8,212 nucleotides of DNA, from positions 1-8,212 of the forward strand of contig JADLFY010000056.1 in NCBI GenBank assembly GCA_020849575.1. The letters run 5' to 3'. The stretch's first letter is position 1. Each line of letters opens with the position of its first letter. The DNA comes from Candidatus Peregrinibacteria bacterium. Lineage in GTDB: Bacteria > Patescibacteriota > Gracilibacteria > UBA1369. Shown here one piece after another: positions 1-5,969 of this stretch. The notes under the pieces were generated by a model, which saw only the letters and a list, made by a program, of their open reading frames with translations, was not told the DNA's origin and did no database searches. The position numbers and the translations under genes were made by a program.

Positions 1-126
1 ATCAATGACTTTTCCGAAGGTGGCCTGGAAAAATCCATTAAACAAATCGAAGAATTCCTTCACGACACCCTGGCCCGCTCCATCTCCGACCGCATTATCG
101 AAAAGGACGAGGACTCAGAGGAATAA
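1..126 (+). CDS. Guanylate-kinase-like protein, C-terminal end only (paralogue of 956-1522)
   Basis: The window opens inside this gene. Frame 1 is open from base 1 to a TAA at 124-126 and gives 41 residues beginning INDFSEGGLEKSIKQIEEFL. This lines up with the C-terminus of the complete gene at 956-1522 (ENDFNPGGFEKSLNQLEDFL), so the two are paralogues in the same orientation. In guanylate kinases this region is the final helix after the nucleotide-binding core. The P-loop and catalytic parts lie outside the window, so activity cannot be judged. The tail past the shared helix (ARSISDRIIEKDEDSEE) is acidic and unlike the paralogue's short PKYPVK end. It converges on a minus-strand ORF whose stop is 19 bp away, and no terminator hairpin is visible between them. 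Confidence 0.75.
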   Translation: MNDFSEGGLEKSIKQIEEFLHDTLARSISDRIIEKDEDSEE

Positions 127-145
127 TCCGCAATCCCTCCAGGCT

Positions 146-484
146 CTATAAGGTCAATTCAAAGCCAATAGCTTTGATAAAAGCCACATCATCCTCATCC
201 CTCATACCTGAATAGCTGAACCCGTCTTTTTTATAGAGACAAATTTGTCGAATCCGATCAGCAAAACCAATTTCTATACTTAAACCGTTTTTGGCAGCAA
301 TTTTTTCCAGTATTGTCACCACCCCCTCAGTTTTATCATCCAGCGCAATTCCCAGGGAAATAGCCTCAAAATCAAAGGTAGCCAATTTGGCCTCTTCATC
401 TTCTTCCAGCACAATTTCTTCATCAAAGACATCCATAATTTCATCATTGATTTCTCTTCTAATTGTTTGGGGAGCCTTGGCCAA
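146..484 (-). CDS. Small acidic hypothetical protein, possibly the 3' half of an interrupted gene
   Basis: Not recognised. The reading frame ends with TAG at 146-148. The first conventional start is a TTG at 482-484, giving 112 residues with no signal peptide or membrane segment. An acidic stretch (VFDEEIVLEEDEEAKLATFD) is followed by a mixed alpha/beta-like C-terminal half. The TTG has no ribosome binding site. The frame is open further upstream to the TAA of the neighbouring ORF (545-547). The 20 codons between encode ordinary-looking protein (CGKEAFTDEQIAIISRYSPL) without any ATG or GTG. Three explanations fit: translation coupled to the upstream ORF from a rare start, one gene broken by a nonsense mutation, or stop-codon readthrough. 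That the frame is coding is fairly likely; its true start is uncertain. Confidence 0.55.
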   Translation of the reverse strand: MAKAPQTIRREINDEIMDVFDEEIVLEEDEEAKLATFDFEAISLGIALDDKTEGVVTILEKIAAKNGLSIEIGFADRIRQICLYKKDGFSYSGMRDEDDVAFIKAIGFELTL

Positions 485-544
485 AGGCGAATAACGCGAA
501 ATAATTGCTATTTGTTCATCAGTAAAAGCTTCTTTACCACAATC

Positions 545-844
545 TTAATTATAACTGAGTATAACTTTAACATTTGGTACACGCTCAATTCTGATCAAAA
601 AATCCCCAAAAGCTTCTCCACCTTCCAATTTCCAAAAATCTCCTCCCATATTTTTCTGTTTTTCCAATTCTTCCATGGAGGAAAAATTCAAAATAACTTC
701 CCAGCCCGGTTTGGAAATATCAATTTCTTCGGGCTGACAAATATCGGGATTACTACCCAGATTATTCACCAATGTATCAAAATCAGCATCCTCAAAAACC
801 TCTTTCAAATCGCGTTTTTCTGCATCAAATTTTTTCCCTACCAT
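545..844 (-). CDS. Small acidic hypothetical protein
   Basis: Not recognised. The ORF is 99 residues, from an ATG at 842-844 to TAA at 545-547. The product is soluble and acidic, with an N-terminal charged helix (KRDLKEVFEDADFDTLVNNL) and a C-terminal part ending RVPNVKVILSYN. There is no signal peptide, membrane segment or cysteine pair. A well-formed extended -10 promoter sits 25 bp upstream of the ATG (869-898), which supports this start although no Shine-Dalgarno is visible. Its stop lies in the same frame as the next ORF (146-484), with no intervening ATG or GTG. This may therefore be the first half of a roughly 230-residue protein. Together the two ORFs sit between two guanylate-kinase-like paralogues on the opposite strand. 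Confidence 0.6.
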   Translation of the reverse strand: MVGKKFDAEKRDLKEVFEDADFDTLVNNLGSNPDICQPEEIDISKPGWEVILNFSSMEELEKQKNMGGDFWKLEGGEAFGDFLIRIERVPNVKVILSYN

Positions 845-868
845 AGCAAGTTTTTAAAAATAGCCCGT

Positions 869-898
869 ATACTAGCATACAATCTTGATTTTAGTCAA
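869..898 (-). promoter_or_regulatory. Promoter for the 545-844 gene (extended -10)
   Basis: Read on the minus strand, TTGACT (893-898) and TAGTAT (869-874) are separated by 18 bp. A TG one base before the -10 (TGC then TAGTAT) makes it an extended -10. The predicted start of transcription near 862 would leave a leader of about 18 nt before the ATG at 844. Confidence 0.6.
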
Positions 899-927
899 AA
901 ACAGGTGAATTTGCACAAAACATCCTT

Positions 928-933
928 TATAAT
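928..933 (+). promoter_or_regulatory. -10 box upstream of the guanylate-kinase-like gene
   Basis: A perfect TATAAT lies 22 bp before the ATG at 956. No good -35 exists at the right distance; TTGCAC at 911-916 is only 11 bp away. The call rests on the -10 and its position in the divergent 111-bp spacer. The implied leader would be about 15 nt and carries no Shine-Dalgarno. Confidence 0.4.
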
Positions 934-955
934 CAGCTAAACTTAAATATTCTCC

Positions 956-1522
956 ATGGAATCTCCGCAAATGCATCCGATTATCGCCATAGTTGGCCCC
1001 AGTGGCTCAGGAAAAACCGCTTTGATCAACGAAATTATCAAACGCCATCCTGACAAAATCGGTATAATCAAATCTCTGGCCAGCCGCGATCGTCGCGGCC
1101 CGGAAGATGATCCCTTTTATACTTTTGTACCGGCTCAGGATATTATCGACCGTAAAGCCCGTGGGGACTTGGTCCAATACCTGGATTTTGCCGGAAACAT
1201 TTATGGTACTGACCGATATGATGTCGAATCAATCATCAATCACATCTTTGGCATACAGGCCTATGTTCAGGGAGCCATTTTTGCACTTCGTGAAGCCGGT
1301 TATGAAGTTATTCCCATCGAATTAATCCCCAAAAACTCCAAAACCATCATTCGCGGCAACGATACTGAACGCTCTAAAGCTGATCAGGAAAGAGCCAAAA
1401 TCACCCTGGATTACAGATTAACTATTGAAAATGATTTTAATCCGGGAGGCTTCGAGAAATCACTAAATCAACTGGAAGATTTCCTCTTAAAGCAACTATT
1501 GCCCAAGTATCCGGTCAAGTAA
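956..1522 (+). CDS. Guanylate-kinase-like P-loop protein
   Basis: The product is 188 residues, close to guanylate kinase length (about 200). The Walker A loop GPSGSGKT is at residues 14-21. The SxTRxxRxGE region survives as SLASRDRRGPEDD (40-52) and is followed by FYTFV. A lid-side YGT is at 83-85, with a typical C-terminal helix from about 163. Guanylate kinases convert GMP to GDP using ATP. Aligning from memory with yeast enzyme, three guanine-contacting acids appear replaced: the Glu of FIEWAQFSGN by Gln74 (LVQYLDFAGN), and the two Asp of LDIDMQG by Gln101 and Tyr103 (IQAYVQG). Specificity may therefore differ from GMP, so I give no gene symbol. Start ATG 956 is used, but Met6 (971) is also possible; neither has a Shine-Dalgarno. 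A paralogue's 3' end lies at 1-126. The 3' end overlaps the convergent nucleotidase gene by 27 bp. Confidence 0.8.
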   Translation: MESPQMHPIIAIVGPSGSGKTALINEIIKRHPDKIGIIKSLASRDRRGPEDDPFYTFVPAQDIIDRKARGDLVQYLDFAGNIYGTDRYDVESIINHIFGIQAYVQGAIFALREAGYEVIPIELIPKNSKTIIRGNDTERSKADQERAKITLDYRLTIENDFNPGGFEKSLNQLEDFLLKQLLPKYPVK

Positions 1523-2329
1523 ATCATTTATCGGCCTAAAATCTCCATCCCCCTCCACTATCAGATCAAATCCCTGACGATATTTCAGCCGCGCTGCTTC
1601 ACTGGGATGATTCAAGTAACCCAATTTCAAAATCTGCCGATGATTACCACCCTCAATCATTTCCAAATCATGCAGACTGTCACCTATCAGCAAAACATTA
1701 AAACGTTCAGCAAATTTATTCTTCAAACCAAAAACCTCCAATAGAGACTCATTCTTGTCCAGGCAATGTACTATCGGTTCTTTGGTCCCGAGATAACTGC
1801 CATCCTCAGCAAAATTACCAAAATTGGCAATCACATCTATCAGCTCCATTTCCACTCCCTGAGCCTTTAGCCCTTCCACAATCACATCTCCCATCCCCGC
1901 TGAAAAAATCAGTAAAGGTACCCTGGCCTGATGCAGTTTCCTCAAAAAATCCAGCACACCATCACGCCAATGCAAAGTTCCGGAAGCAATAATCTCCGAC
2001 AATTTTTGTCTGGAATAACCATATTCTTTCATCAGCCCAAAAACCGCCATCCACCATTCCACCATCAAAGGACTTTTTTCTTCAATAGTCAGGCCATGAT
2101 CTAATTCAATCGGATGATATTTGGCAAACAGTTGATCCATTCCCGTTCTGAAACCACCCGGCATAATTCCCGCAGCAGACAAAACCTGCGAAGAATTGGC
2201 AGCATTATGGCCATTGTACATGGATGGAGTCAAAGTACGGTCAAAATCCGCCACTACCAAAAGCCGCTCCAAACCATCCTTATTTAATTGCTTTAACTTA
2301 CTCTCAAAATTTTCACCGTAATAAATCAT
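1496..2329 (-). CDS. HAD-family pyrimidine 5'-nucleotidase-like protein (UMPH-1 / cytosolic 5'-nucleotidase III type)
   Basis: The product is 277 residues, and motifs follow the UMPH-1 family through its length. HAD motif I is VVADFDRTLTP with nucleophile Asp28 and acid Asp30, followed by YNG (38-40). The cap region has KYHPIELD and LTIEEKSPLMVEW (80-92), matching KYYAIEVD and LTVEEKYPYMVEW of the human enzyme. Motif II is IFSAGMGDV (Ser143), motif III is probably Lys192 in LDKNESLL, and motif IV is LLIGDSLHDLEM (Asp217, Asp221). Characterised relatives remove the 5' phosphate from UMP, CMP and some modified nucleotides, in the cytosol and with Mg2+. There is no signal peptide, consistent with a cytosolic enzyme. 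The start ATG (2327-2329) has AAAGG only 3 nt upstream, and a promoter lies at 2354-2381. The gene is convergent with a guanylate-kinase-like gene, which suggests nucleotide salvage, but this is inference. Confidence 0.85.
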   Translation of the reverse strand: MIYYGENFESKLKQLNKDGLERLLVVADFDRTLTPSMYNGHNAANSSQVLSAAGIMPGGFRTGMDQLFAKYHPIELDHGLTIEEKSPLMVEWWMAVFGLMKEYGYSRQKLSEIIASGTLHWRDGVLDFLRKLHQARVPLLIFSAGMGDVIVEGLKAQGVEMELIDVIANFGNFAEDGSYLGTKEPIVHCLDKNESLLEVFGLKNKFAERFNVLLIGDSLHDLEMIEGGNHRQILKLGYLNHPSEAARLKYRQGFDLIVEGDGDFRPINDLLDRILGQ

Positions 2330-2353
2330 AGGCCTTTTAAAATTCAGGAATAC

Positions 2354-2381
2354 ATAATATACTAGCCCGAGTTAATATCAA
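2354..2381 (-). promoter_or_regulatory. Promoter for the 5'-nucleotidase-like gene
   Basis: On the minus strand TTGATA (2376-2381) and TATTAT (2354-2359) are separated by 16 bp, about 25 bp before the ATG at 2329. The box overlaps GCTAGTATA, a 9-mer also present at the -10 of the promoter at 869-898. Confidence 0.5.
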
Positions 2382-2399
2382 CAAAACCCGCCACTTCAC

Positions 2400-2405
2400 T
2401 ATTAT
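2400..2405 (+). promoter_or_regulatory. Possible -10 box directly before the 179-aa gene
   Basis: TATTAT lies only 4 bp before the ATG at 2410. If used, transcription would begin at or next to the start codon, giving a leaderless mRNA. No convincing -35 is present. An alternative -10 is TATACT at 2358-2363, also without a clear -35. No Shine-Dalgarno precedes this ATG. Confidence 0.25.
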
Positions 2406-2409
2406 CAGT

Positions 2410-2949
2410 ATGGATAAAACTCACAAAACCTCTCAACCAAAAATCAGTATTTCCCACTCTAGCCAGGGAAATCCCAATCCCGAGGTTATCAACCTCTCCG
2501 GGCTGGATATCAATGATCAAAACGGAATCAATGATATACTCAGCAAAATGGACGGACTTCCTCCGGAAACCCAGCAAAAAATCCGCAATGCCATGGAGAA
2601 AATTCAGGGTAATCCTGGCATCATGAATATGCTCAAAATGGGTATGGACATCAGCAAAGCTGCTTCACAAAATGGCGGTGTCTATGTCAAAACTTTTACC
2701 ACTAAAGCCGGGGCACAATTCGCCAATAATCCCTCTTCAATTAGCATTAATAATCAGAACTCGGCCAACGTTCACAGTTCCACACCTACAAAAATACAAC
2801 CAACCAGAATTCATCAGCGCGATCCCATCACTTTCAATCCGGATATCAAAAAAGACAATTGGCGCAGACAGGTGCTCATTGTTGGTTTACTGATTATTGG
2901 AGCCTATCTGATTTTTAAATACGTTTATAATGGCCAATTGCCATTCTAA
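2410..2949 (+). CDS. Hypothetical protein with one C-terminal membrane anchor
   Basis: Not recognised. The product is 179 residues. The first 150 are hydrophilic, rich in Asn, Gln, Ser and Pro. A probably helical, Met-rich middle (about 50-85, including NPGIMNMLKMGMDISKA) is followed by a Ser/Asn/Thr-rich stretch that is likely disordered. A basic motif (KKDNWRR, 147-153) directly precedes one hydrophobic segment at about 155-173, leaving only about six residues after it. There is no N-terminal signal, so the layout is that of a tail-anchored protein with its bulk in the cytoplasm. The basic residues before the membrane segment fit that orientation. Start ATG 2410 is the first in the frame and fits the divergent promoter region shared with the nucleotidase gene. 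It meets the next gene tail to tail, with stops 2 bp apart. Confidence 0.65.
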   Translation: MDKTHKTSQPKISISHSSQGNPNPEVINLSGLDINDQNGINDILSKMDGLPPETQQKIRNAMEKIQGNPGIMNMLKMGMDISKAASQNGGVYVKTFTTKAGAQFANNPSSISINNQNSANVHSSTPTKIQPTRIHQRDPITFNPDIKKDNWRRQVLIVGLLIIGAYLIFKYVYNGQLPF

Positions 2950-2951
2950 AA

Positions 2952-3893
2952 CTACTCTGCTGCTGCCGCATCTTCATCTTCACGGCCTGAAATAAAATCC
3001 ATCAGCTCTTCCACTGTCGGATTTTTGGTAGTCGAACAAAAAACAATCAGACGAAAAGACCGGTTATGATTATCAATGTAACCTGCCGGCAATTCCTCCA
3101 TCAATTTCAAAGTCTTTTCCACCACTTGTACTGGATGAACTACAAATTGGGAAAAAACCAATGGTACCAGCTCTTTTGGCAAAGCCTCAATGGCGGGGGA
3201 ATTGATTAATAATTCAATTTTAGTTCTGCTATTTCCCAGCACCCAGCGCAGACATTCCACCACCAGACTTTTCTGTTTGGGAAAACGTTTCAGCACCTGT
3301 GCAATCAGTTCCCGATCAGCAAATTTATTCAAACCAGCCAATTCCTCATGTTGCTTCAAATAAACCAGAAACTCCTCCCAAATCACCAGTAATCTGGATG
3401 GCCAGTTTTGATCGCCCTCGTATTTTTCCAAAAAACTCCAGGTATCCAAATAGGTTTTATAACCAGCCTCTACCTTCTGGACCAAACCATTCTTCACTTC
3501 CTTCAGAGCCTCCCGACGCATTCCTTCCAATTTTCTCCTTACCTGGGCTGATCTCTGACGACAGGCCAAATATTGTGGGGTCACCTCAACTTTTCTCACC
3601 CAATTACGAAATTTCTGCCACAAACTCAGCTTGGGCATAGCCACAATGTCCATCGCCATACCCATATCCATTGGCAATATTTCTTCAGCAGTTTTCAGGC
3701 CCTTCAAAGCATTATCATTCTGACCATGTTCTACTTTGAGCATCTCGGCTATCTGGCGTTCTACGGTGGACTCAATCGCCTCCTGCTGCTGTTCAAACAA
3801 ATCATCATTAACTTCATCCACCAAATTCACACCTGAGTCACGAGGCTTTTCAGGTAATTGATGCCAGGCTGATTTTCTAGATGATTTGCGCAT
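2952..3893 (-). CDS. Hypothetical charged, mostly helical cytoplasmic protein
   Basis: Not recognised. The product is 313 residues with no signal peptide and no membrane segment. The N-terminus is basic (MRKSSRKSAWHQ), followed by a Glu/Gln-rich helix (DDLFEQQQEAIESTVERQI). A Trp- and Arg-rich basic helix region follows around residues 91-140 (LWQKFRNWVRKVE, CRQRSAQVRRKLEGMRREALKE). The C-terminal half is repetitive in style, with leucine-rich helices that could form an alpha-solenoid, ending in an acidic tail (EDEDAAAAE). The ATG at 3891-3893 is well supported by an extended -10 promoter ending 11 bp upstream and an AGGGA about 4 nt before it. It lies 55 bp downstream of dipZ on the same strand, so read-through from that operon is possible as no terminator is visible between them. 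Confidence 0.65.
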   Translation of the reverse strand: MRKSSRKSAWHQLPEKPRDSGVNLVDEVNDDLFEQQQEAIESTVERQIAEMLKVEHGQNDNALKGLKTAEEILPMDMGMAMDIVAMPKLSLWQKFRNWVRKVEVTPQYLACRQRSAQVRRKLEGMRREALKEVKNGLVQKVEAGYKTYLDTWSFLEKYEGDQNWPSRLLVIWEEFLVYLKQHEELAGLNKFADRELIAQVLKRFPKQKSLVVECLRWVLGNSRTKIELLINSPAIEALPKELVPLVFSQFVVHPVQVVEKTLKLMEELPAGYIDNHNRSFRLIVFCSTTKNPTVEELMDFISGREDEDAAAAE

Positions 3894-3903
3894 ATTTCCC
3901 TAC

Positions 3904-3932
3904 ATTATAGCACAAATTCTGCTTTATTTCAG
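3904..3932 (-). promoter_or_regulatory. Extended -10 promoter for the 313-aa gene
   Basis: On the minus strand a perfect TATAAT (3904-3909) is preceded by TGC (extended -10). A weak -35, CTGAAA (3927-3932), lies 17 bp further up. The expected transcription start near 3897 leaves only a few bases before the ATG at 3893, so the mRNA may be practically leaderless. Confidence 0.6.
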
Positions 3933-3948
3933 CCTAATTCATTTAGTT

Positions 3949-5625
3949 CTAGCCAAAAGTCCAGGCATAAAGCTCAATATTCGCTTCTTTGAACTTCAGC
4001 TCAATAGTATGTTCACGATAATCCTGACCAAAATCAGTCAATCTATATAGTCTTTGCCCATCAACTTTGAGCATTCCCTTCTGCACATCTGCTCCAGCAT
4101 GCTCCGTCAATGGCTCGCCATCCACCAACACTTCCACTTCACCCCGCCCACCCATCACCAGATTGGCCGTCGAAGCATAAAATCTAAAAGTATGGCTCGC
4201 CCCCGGTCCCGCCGTCAAAACACGTTCATCTTCTGAAGTCCACGGCCCAGCCAAAGTCCATTCACCCTCTTTCAAATCAACCATCCCCGATCTGACCATA
4301 TTGGCCCGACGATCAGTACCCAAATAAGTTTCATCACTCAATTTAAAATTAGCTCCTTTTTCCGCTACCACCTGCTCAGCAACCAAATCCTTTCCATCCA
4401 TACTCAGCAGTTTATTGATAACCATTTCTGTCCCTTCATAATCACCTTCTCCAAAATGGTAATAACGCAAATTACCATCCTGATCGATAATATATTTGGC
4501 CGGCCAATAGCGGTTCTGATAAGCCTTCCAGGTAGTGAAATCATTGTCCTGAACAATAGGATATTTGAGTCCTCTTTCCTCAACAGCTTTTTGTACATTA
4601 TTAATATCTTTTTCAAATTGGAATTCCGGAGCATGCACACCGATTATCACCAAACCCTGATCAGCATATTTTTCATGCCAGCTCTCCAGATAAGGCAAAG
4701 TACGAATGCAGTTGATACAGGAATAAGTCCAAAAATCTATCATCACTACTTTACCTCTGAGACCAGCCAAAGTCAGCGGATCAGAATTTATCCAGTTCTG
4801 TAAACCCACTAGTTCAGGTGCCCGACCATAATTTGGCAAATCCACTTTGGGAGCCAAAGTCGAAACCTCTGATACTGTTTGACGCATATCTGACATATCA
4901 GTACTTTCCAGCAGATTTTTTTCCAATTGAGTTACACCAATTCCGGCCGCCAAAATCCGCTCTTCCACCCATTTATCCAGGCCGGTCACTATACCCAGTC
5001 CCACAATCAACAGCAGTACGCCCAATCCTCTTTTGAACCAACCCTTGGGATTGGCCGCAAAACGCAATTTAGCTGTCACCAGTCTACCCAGATAAGCAAT
5101 CAACAAAAGTATCAAAGCCAACCCCAACGCATAAACCACCAGATAAATCACTCCCTGCACCAGGCTGACCGGCAAAACCGTCGCCAAAATTACAAAGTAA
5201 GTCGGTGAACAGGCCGAGAAAACCGGTCCCAACGCCGCCCCAAGTAACACCGCTCCCCAAAGTGAACTTTTGCTTTCCTGAGCCTTATGCAAAAGCCCTT
5301 CTGACCCCTGAGAAAATCCCAATTTAACACTGATCCAATCCCAAGCCTCTGGTACGAGCAAAAAGAAACCGAAAATTAAAATTATTCCTCCAGACAAAAT
5401 CTGCCAAAACTGTGGCGGCACCATGATAAAAATGGTTAATACCTTGAGCAGCAAAGTAAAAACCACCACACTAATCGCCAGTGAGGCAGTGATAATCAAC
5501 GGCCGCCATTTATTTTTATCAATCAAAGCCCCACCCAGAATTACCGGCAAAAGCGTTAAAACGCAGGGTGCCAACACAGTCAAAATACCAGCTAAAAAGG
5601 ATGTAAACAGCAAGGTAATATTCAT
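3949..5625 (-). CDS. dipZ: DipZ-type fusion: CcdA electron-transfer membrane domain + thioredoxin-like domain + C-terminal beta domain
   Basis: The product is 558 residues in three parts. Residues 1-220 form a CcdA/DsbD-beta-like membrane domain with about six hydrophobic helices; its redox cysteines are Cys21 (LAPCVLTLLP) and Cys139 (FSACSPTY). Residues roughly 265-430 are a TlpA/thioredoxin-like domain with WTYSCINCIRTLPYLE (Cys303, Cys306) and the downstream YWPAKYIID segment containing the cis-proline loop. The last 120 residues or so (from GPWTSEDERV) match the carbohydrate-module-like C-terminal domain of mycobacterial DipZ. Members move reducing equivalents from cytoplasmic thioredoxin through the membrane to extracytoplasmic thiols. 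The last two domains are expected outside the cytoplasm. Length and all four redox cysteines are intact. Start ATG 5623-5625 has no strong Shine-Dalgarno. The gene is last in a minus-strand cluster with a DUF305 lipoprotein and also has a possible own promoter. Confidence 0.9.
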   Translation of the reverse strand: MNITLLFTSFLAGILTVLAPCVLTLLPVILGGALIDKNKWRPLIITASLAISVVVFTLLLKVLTIFIMVPPQFWQILSGGIILIFGFFLLVPEAWDWISVKLGFSQGSEGLLHKAQESKSSLWGAVLLGAALGPVFSACSPTYFVILATVLPVSLVQGVIYLVVYALGLALILLLIAYLGRLVTAKLRFAANPKGWFKRGLGVLLLIVGLGIVTGLDKWVEERILAAGIGVTQLEKNLLESTDMSDMRQTVSEVSTLAPKVDLPNYGRAPELVGLQNWINSDPLTLAGLRGKVVMIDFWTYSCINCIRTLPYLESWHEKYADQGLVIIGVHAPEFQFEKDINNVQKAVEERGLKYPIVQDNDFTTWKAYQNRYWPAKYIIDQDGNLRYYHFGEGDYEGTEMVINKLLSMDGKDLVAEQVVAEKGANFKLSDETYLGTDRRANMVRSGMVDLKEGEWTLAGPWTSEDERVLTAGPGASHTFRFYASTANLVMGGRGEVEVLVDGEPLTEHAGADVQKGMLKVDGQRLYRLTDFGQDYREHTIELKFKEANIELYAWTFG

Positions 5626-5651
5626 CTTTATTTTTTATTTAAATCTGAACC

Positions 5652-5680
5652 AGTATACCGCAAACAGTTGATCAGCCCAA
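5652..5680 (-). promoter_or_regulatory. Possible internal promoter for dipZ
   Basis: On the minus strand TTGGGC (5675-5680) and TATACT (5652-5657) are spaced by 17 bp, about 26 bp before the dipZ ATG. The -35 lies in the last codons of the upstream gene. It may boost dipZ separately from the operon promoter at 6936-6964. Confidence 0.4.
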
Positions 5681-5959
5681 TTTTTTCTTTTCCATTTCAT
5701 TCACCTCTTCCATCGCTTCTTTCAATCCCAAACCTGTTTTCCTACGCCAAAATTTAATCGCATAAATTTTATGCTGCGGCAATAATTGTAGCAGCTCATG
5801 ATCCTCAAATTGCCCTTTCTCAAAAGCCTCCCATTTGGCCTGACTAATACCCATATCTTCATATGGAGGTTTAACCTTGGCAAACATCATCAAGAAACCA
5901 ATTATGGCAATAAATATTCCGGTACAAATCAACCAGGGCAAGAAAAGTTCATCAAACAT
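5672..5959 (-). CDS. Small membrane protein with ribosomal L7/L12 C-terminal-domain-like segment
   Basis: The product is 95 residues from the ATG at 5957-5959. A TTG lies immediately before it, but the ATG is the more likely start. Residues about 7-27 ([20 protein letters not shown]) are one membrane helix. A linker follows with [20 protein letters not shown]. The C-terminal part, [20 protein letters not shown], resembles the first strand-helix unit of the ribosomal stalk protein L7/L12 C-terminal domain ([20 protein letters not shown]), then EVNEMEKKK. It is therefore a membrane-tethered, shortened version of that fold and not a ribosomal protein. Its function is unknown. It starts 10 bp after the DUF305 gene and ends 46 bp before dipZ on the same strand, so it is very probably co-transcribed. 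It uses TGA as stop, the only TGA stop seen in the window. Confidence 0.75.
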   Translation of the reverse strand: [95 protein letters not shown]

Positions 5960-5969
5960 CAATATCCAA

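Noticed and set aside
291..494. A plus-strand ORF with a long serine run
   Set aside because: The serine run is the complement of the Asp/Glu-rich stretch of the minus-strand ORF at 146-484, so it is a shadow.
467..940. A 157-codon plus-strand ORF opposite the small acidic genes
   Set aside because: Its product is Phe/Ile/Lys-rich low-quality sequence and it runs antisense to ORFs with balanced, acidic composition and a good promoter. It also covers the minus-strand promoter at 869-898.
4404..4640. Further ORFs inside dipZ on both strands (for example here and 4456-4803 plus)
   Set aside because: They overlap a 558-residue gene with intact family motifs and show no recognisable domain or start signals.
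5672..5674. Recoding of TGA as glycine (as in some CPR lineages)
   Set aside because: The single TGA here ends a protein at a sensible place, with only about 11 further codons before TAA. No in-frame TGA was found inside the recognised genes, so the standard bacterial code fits.
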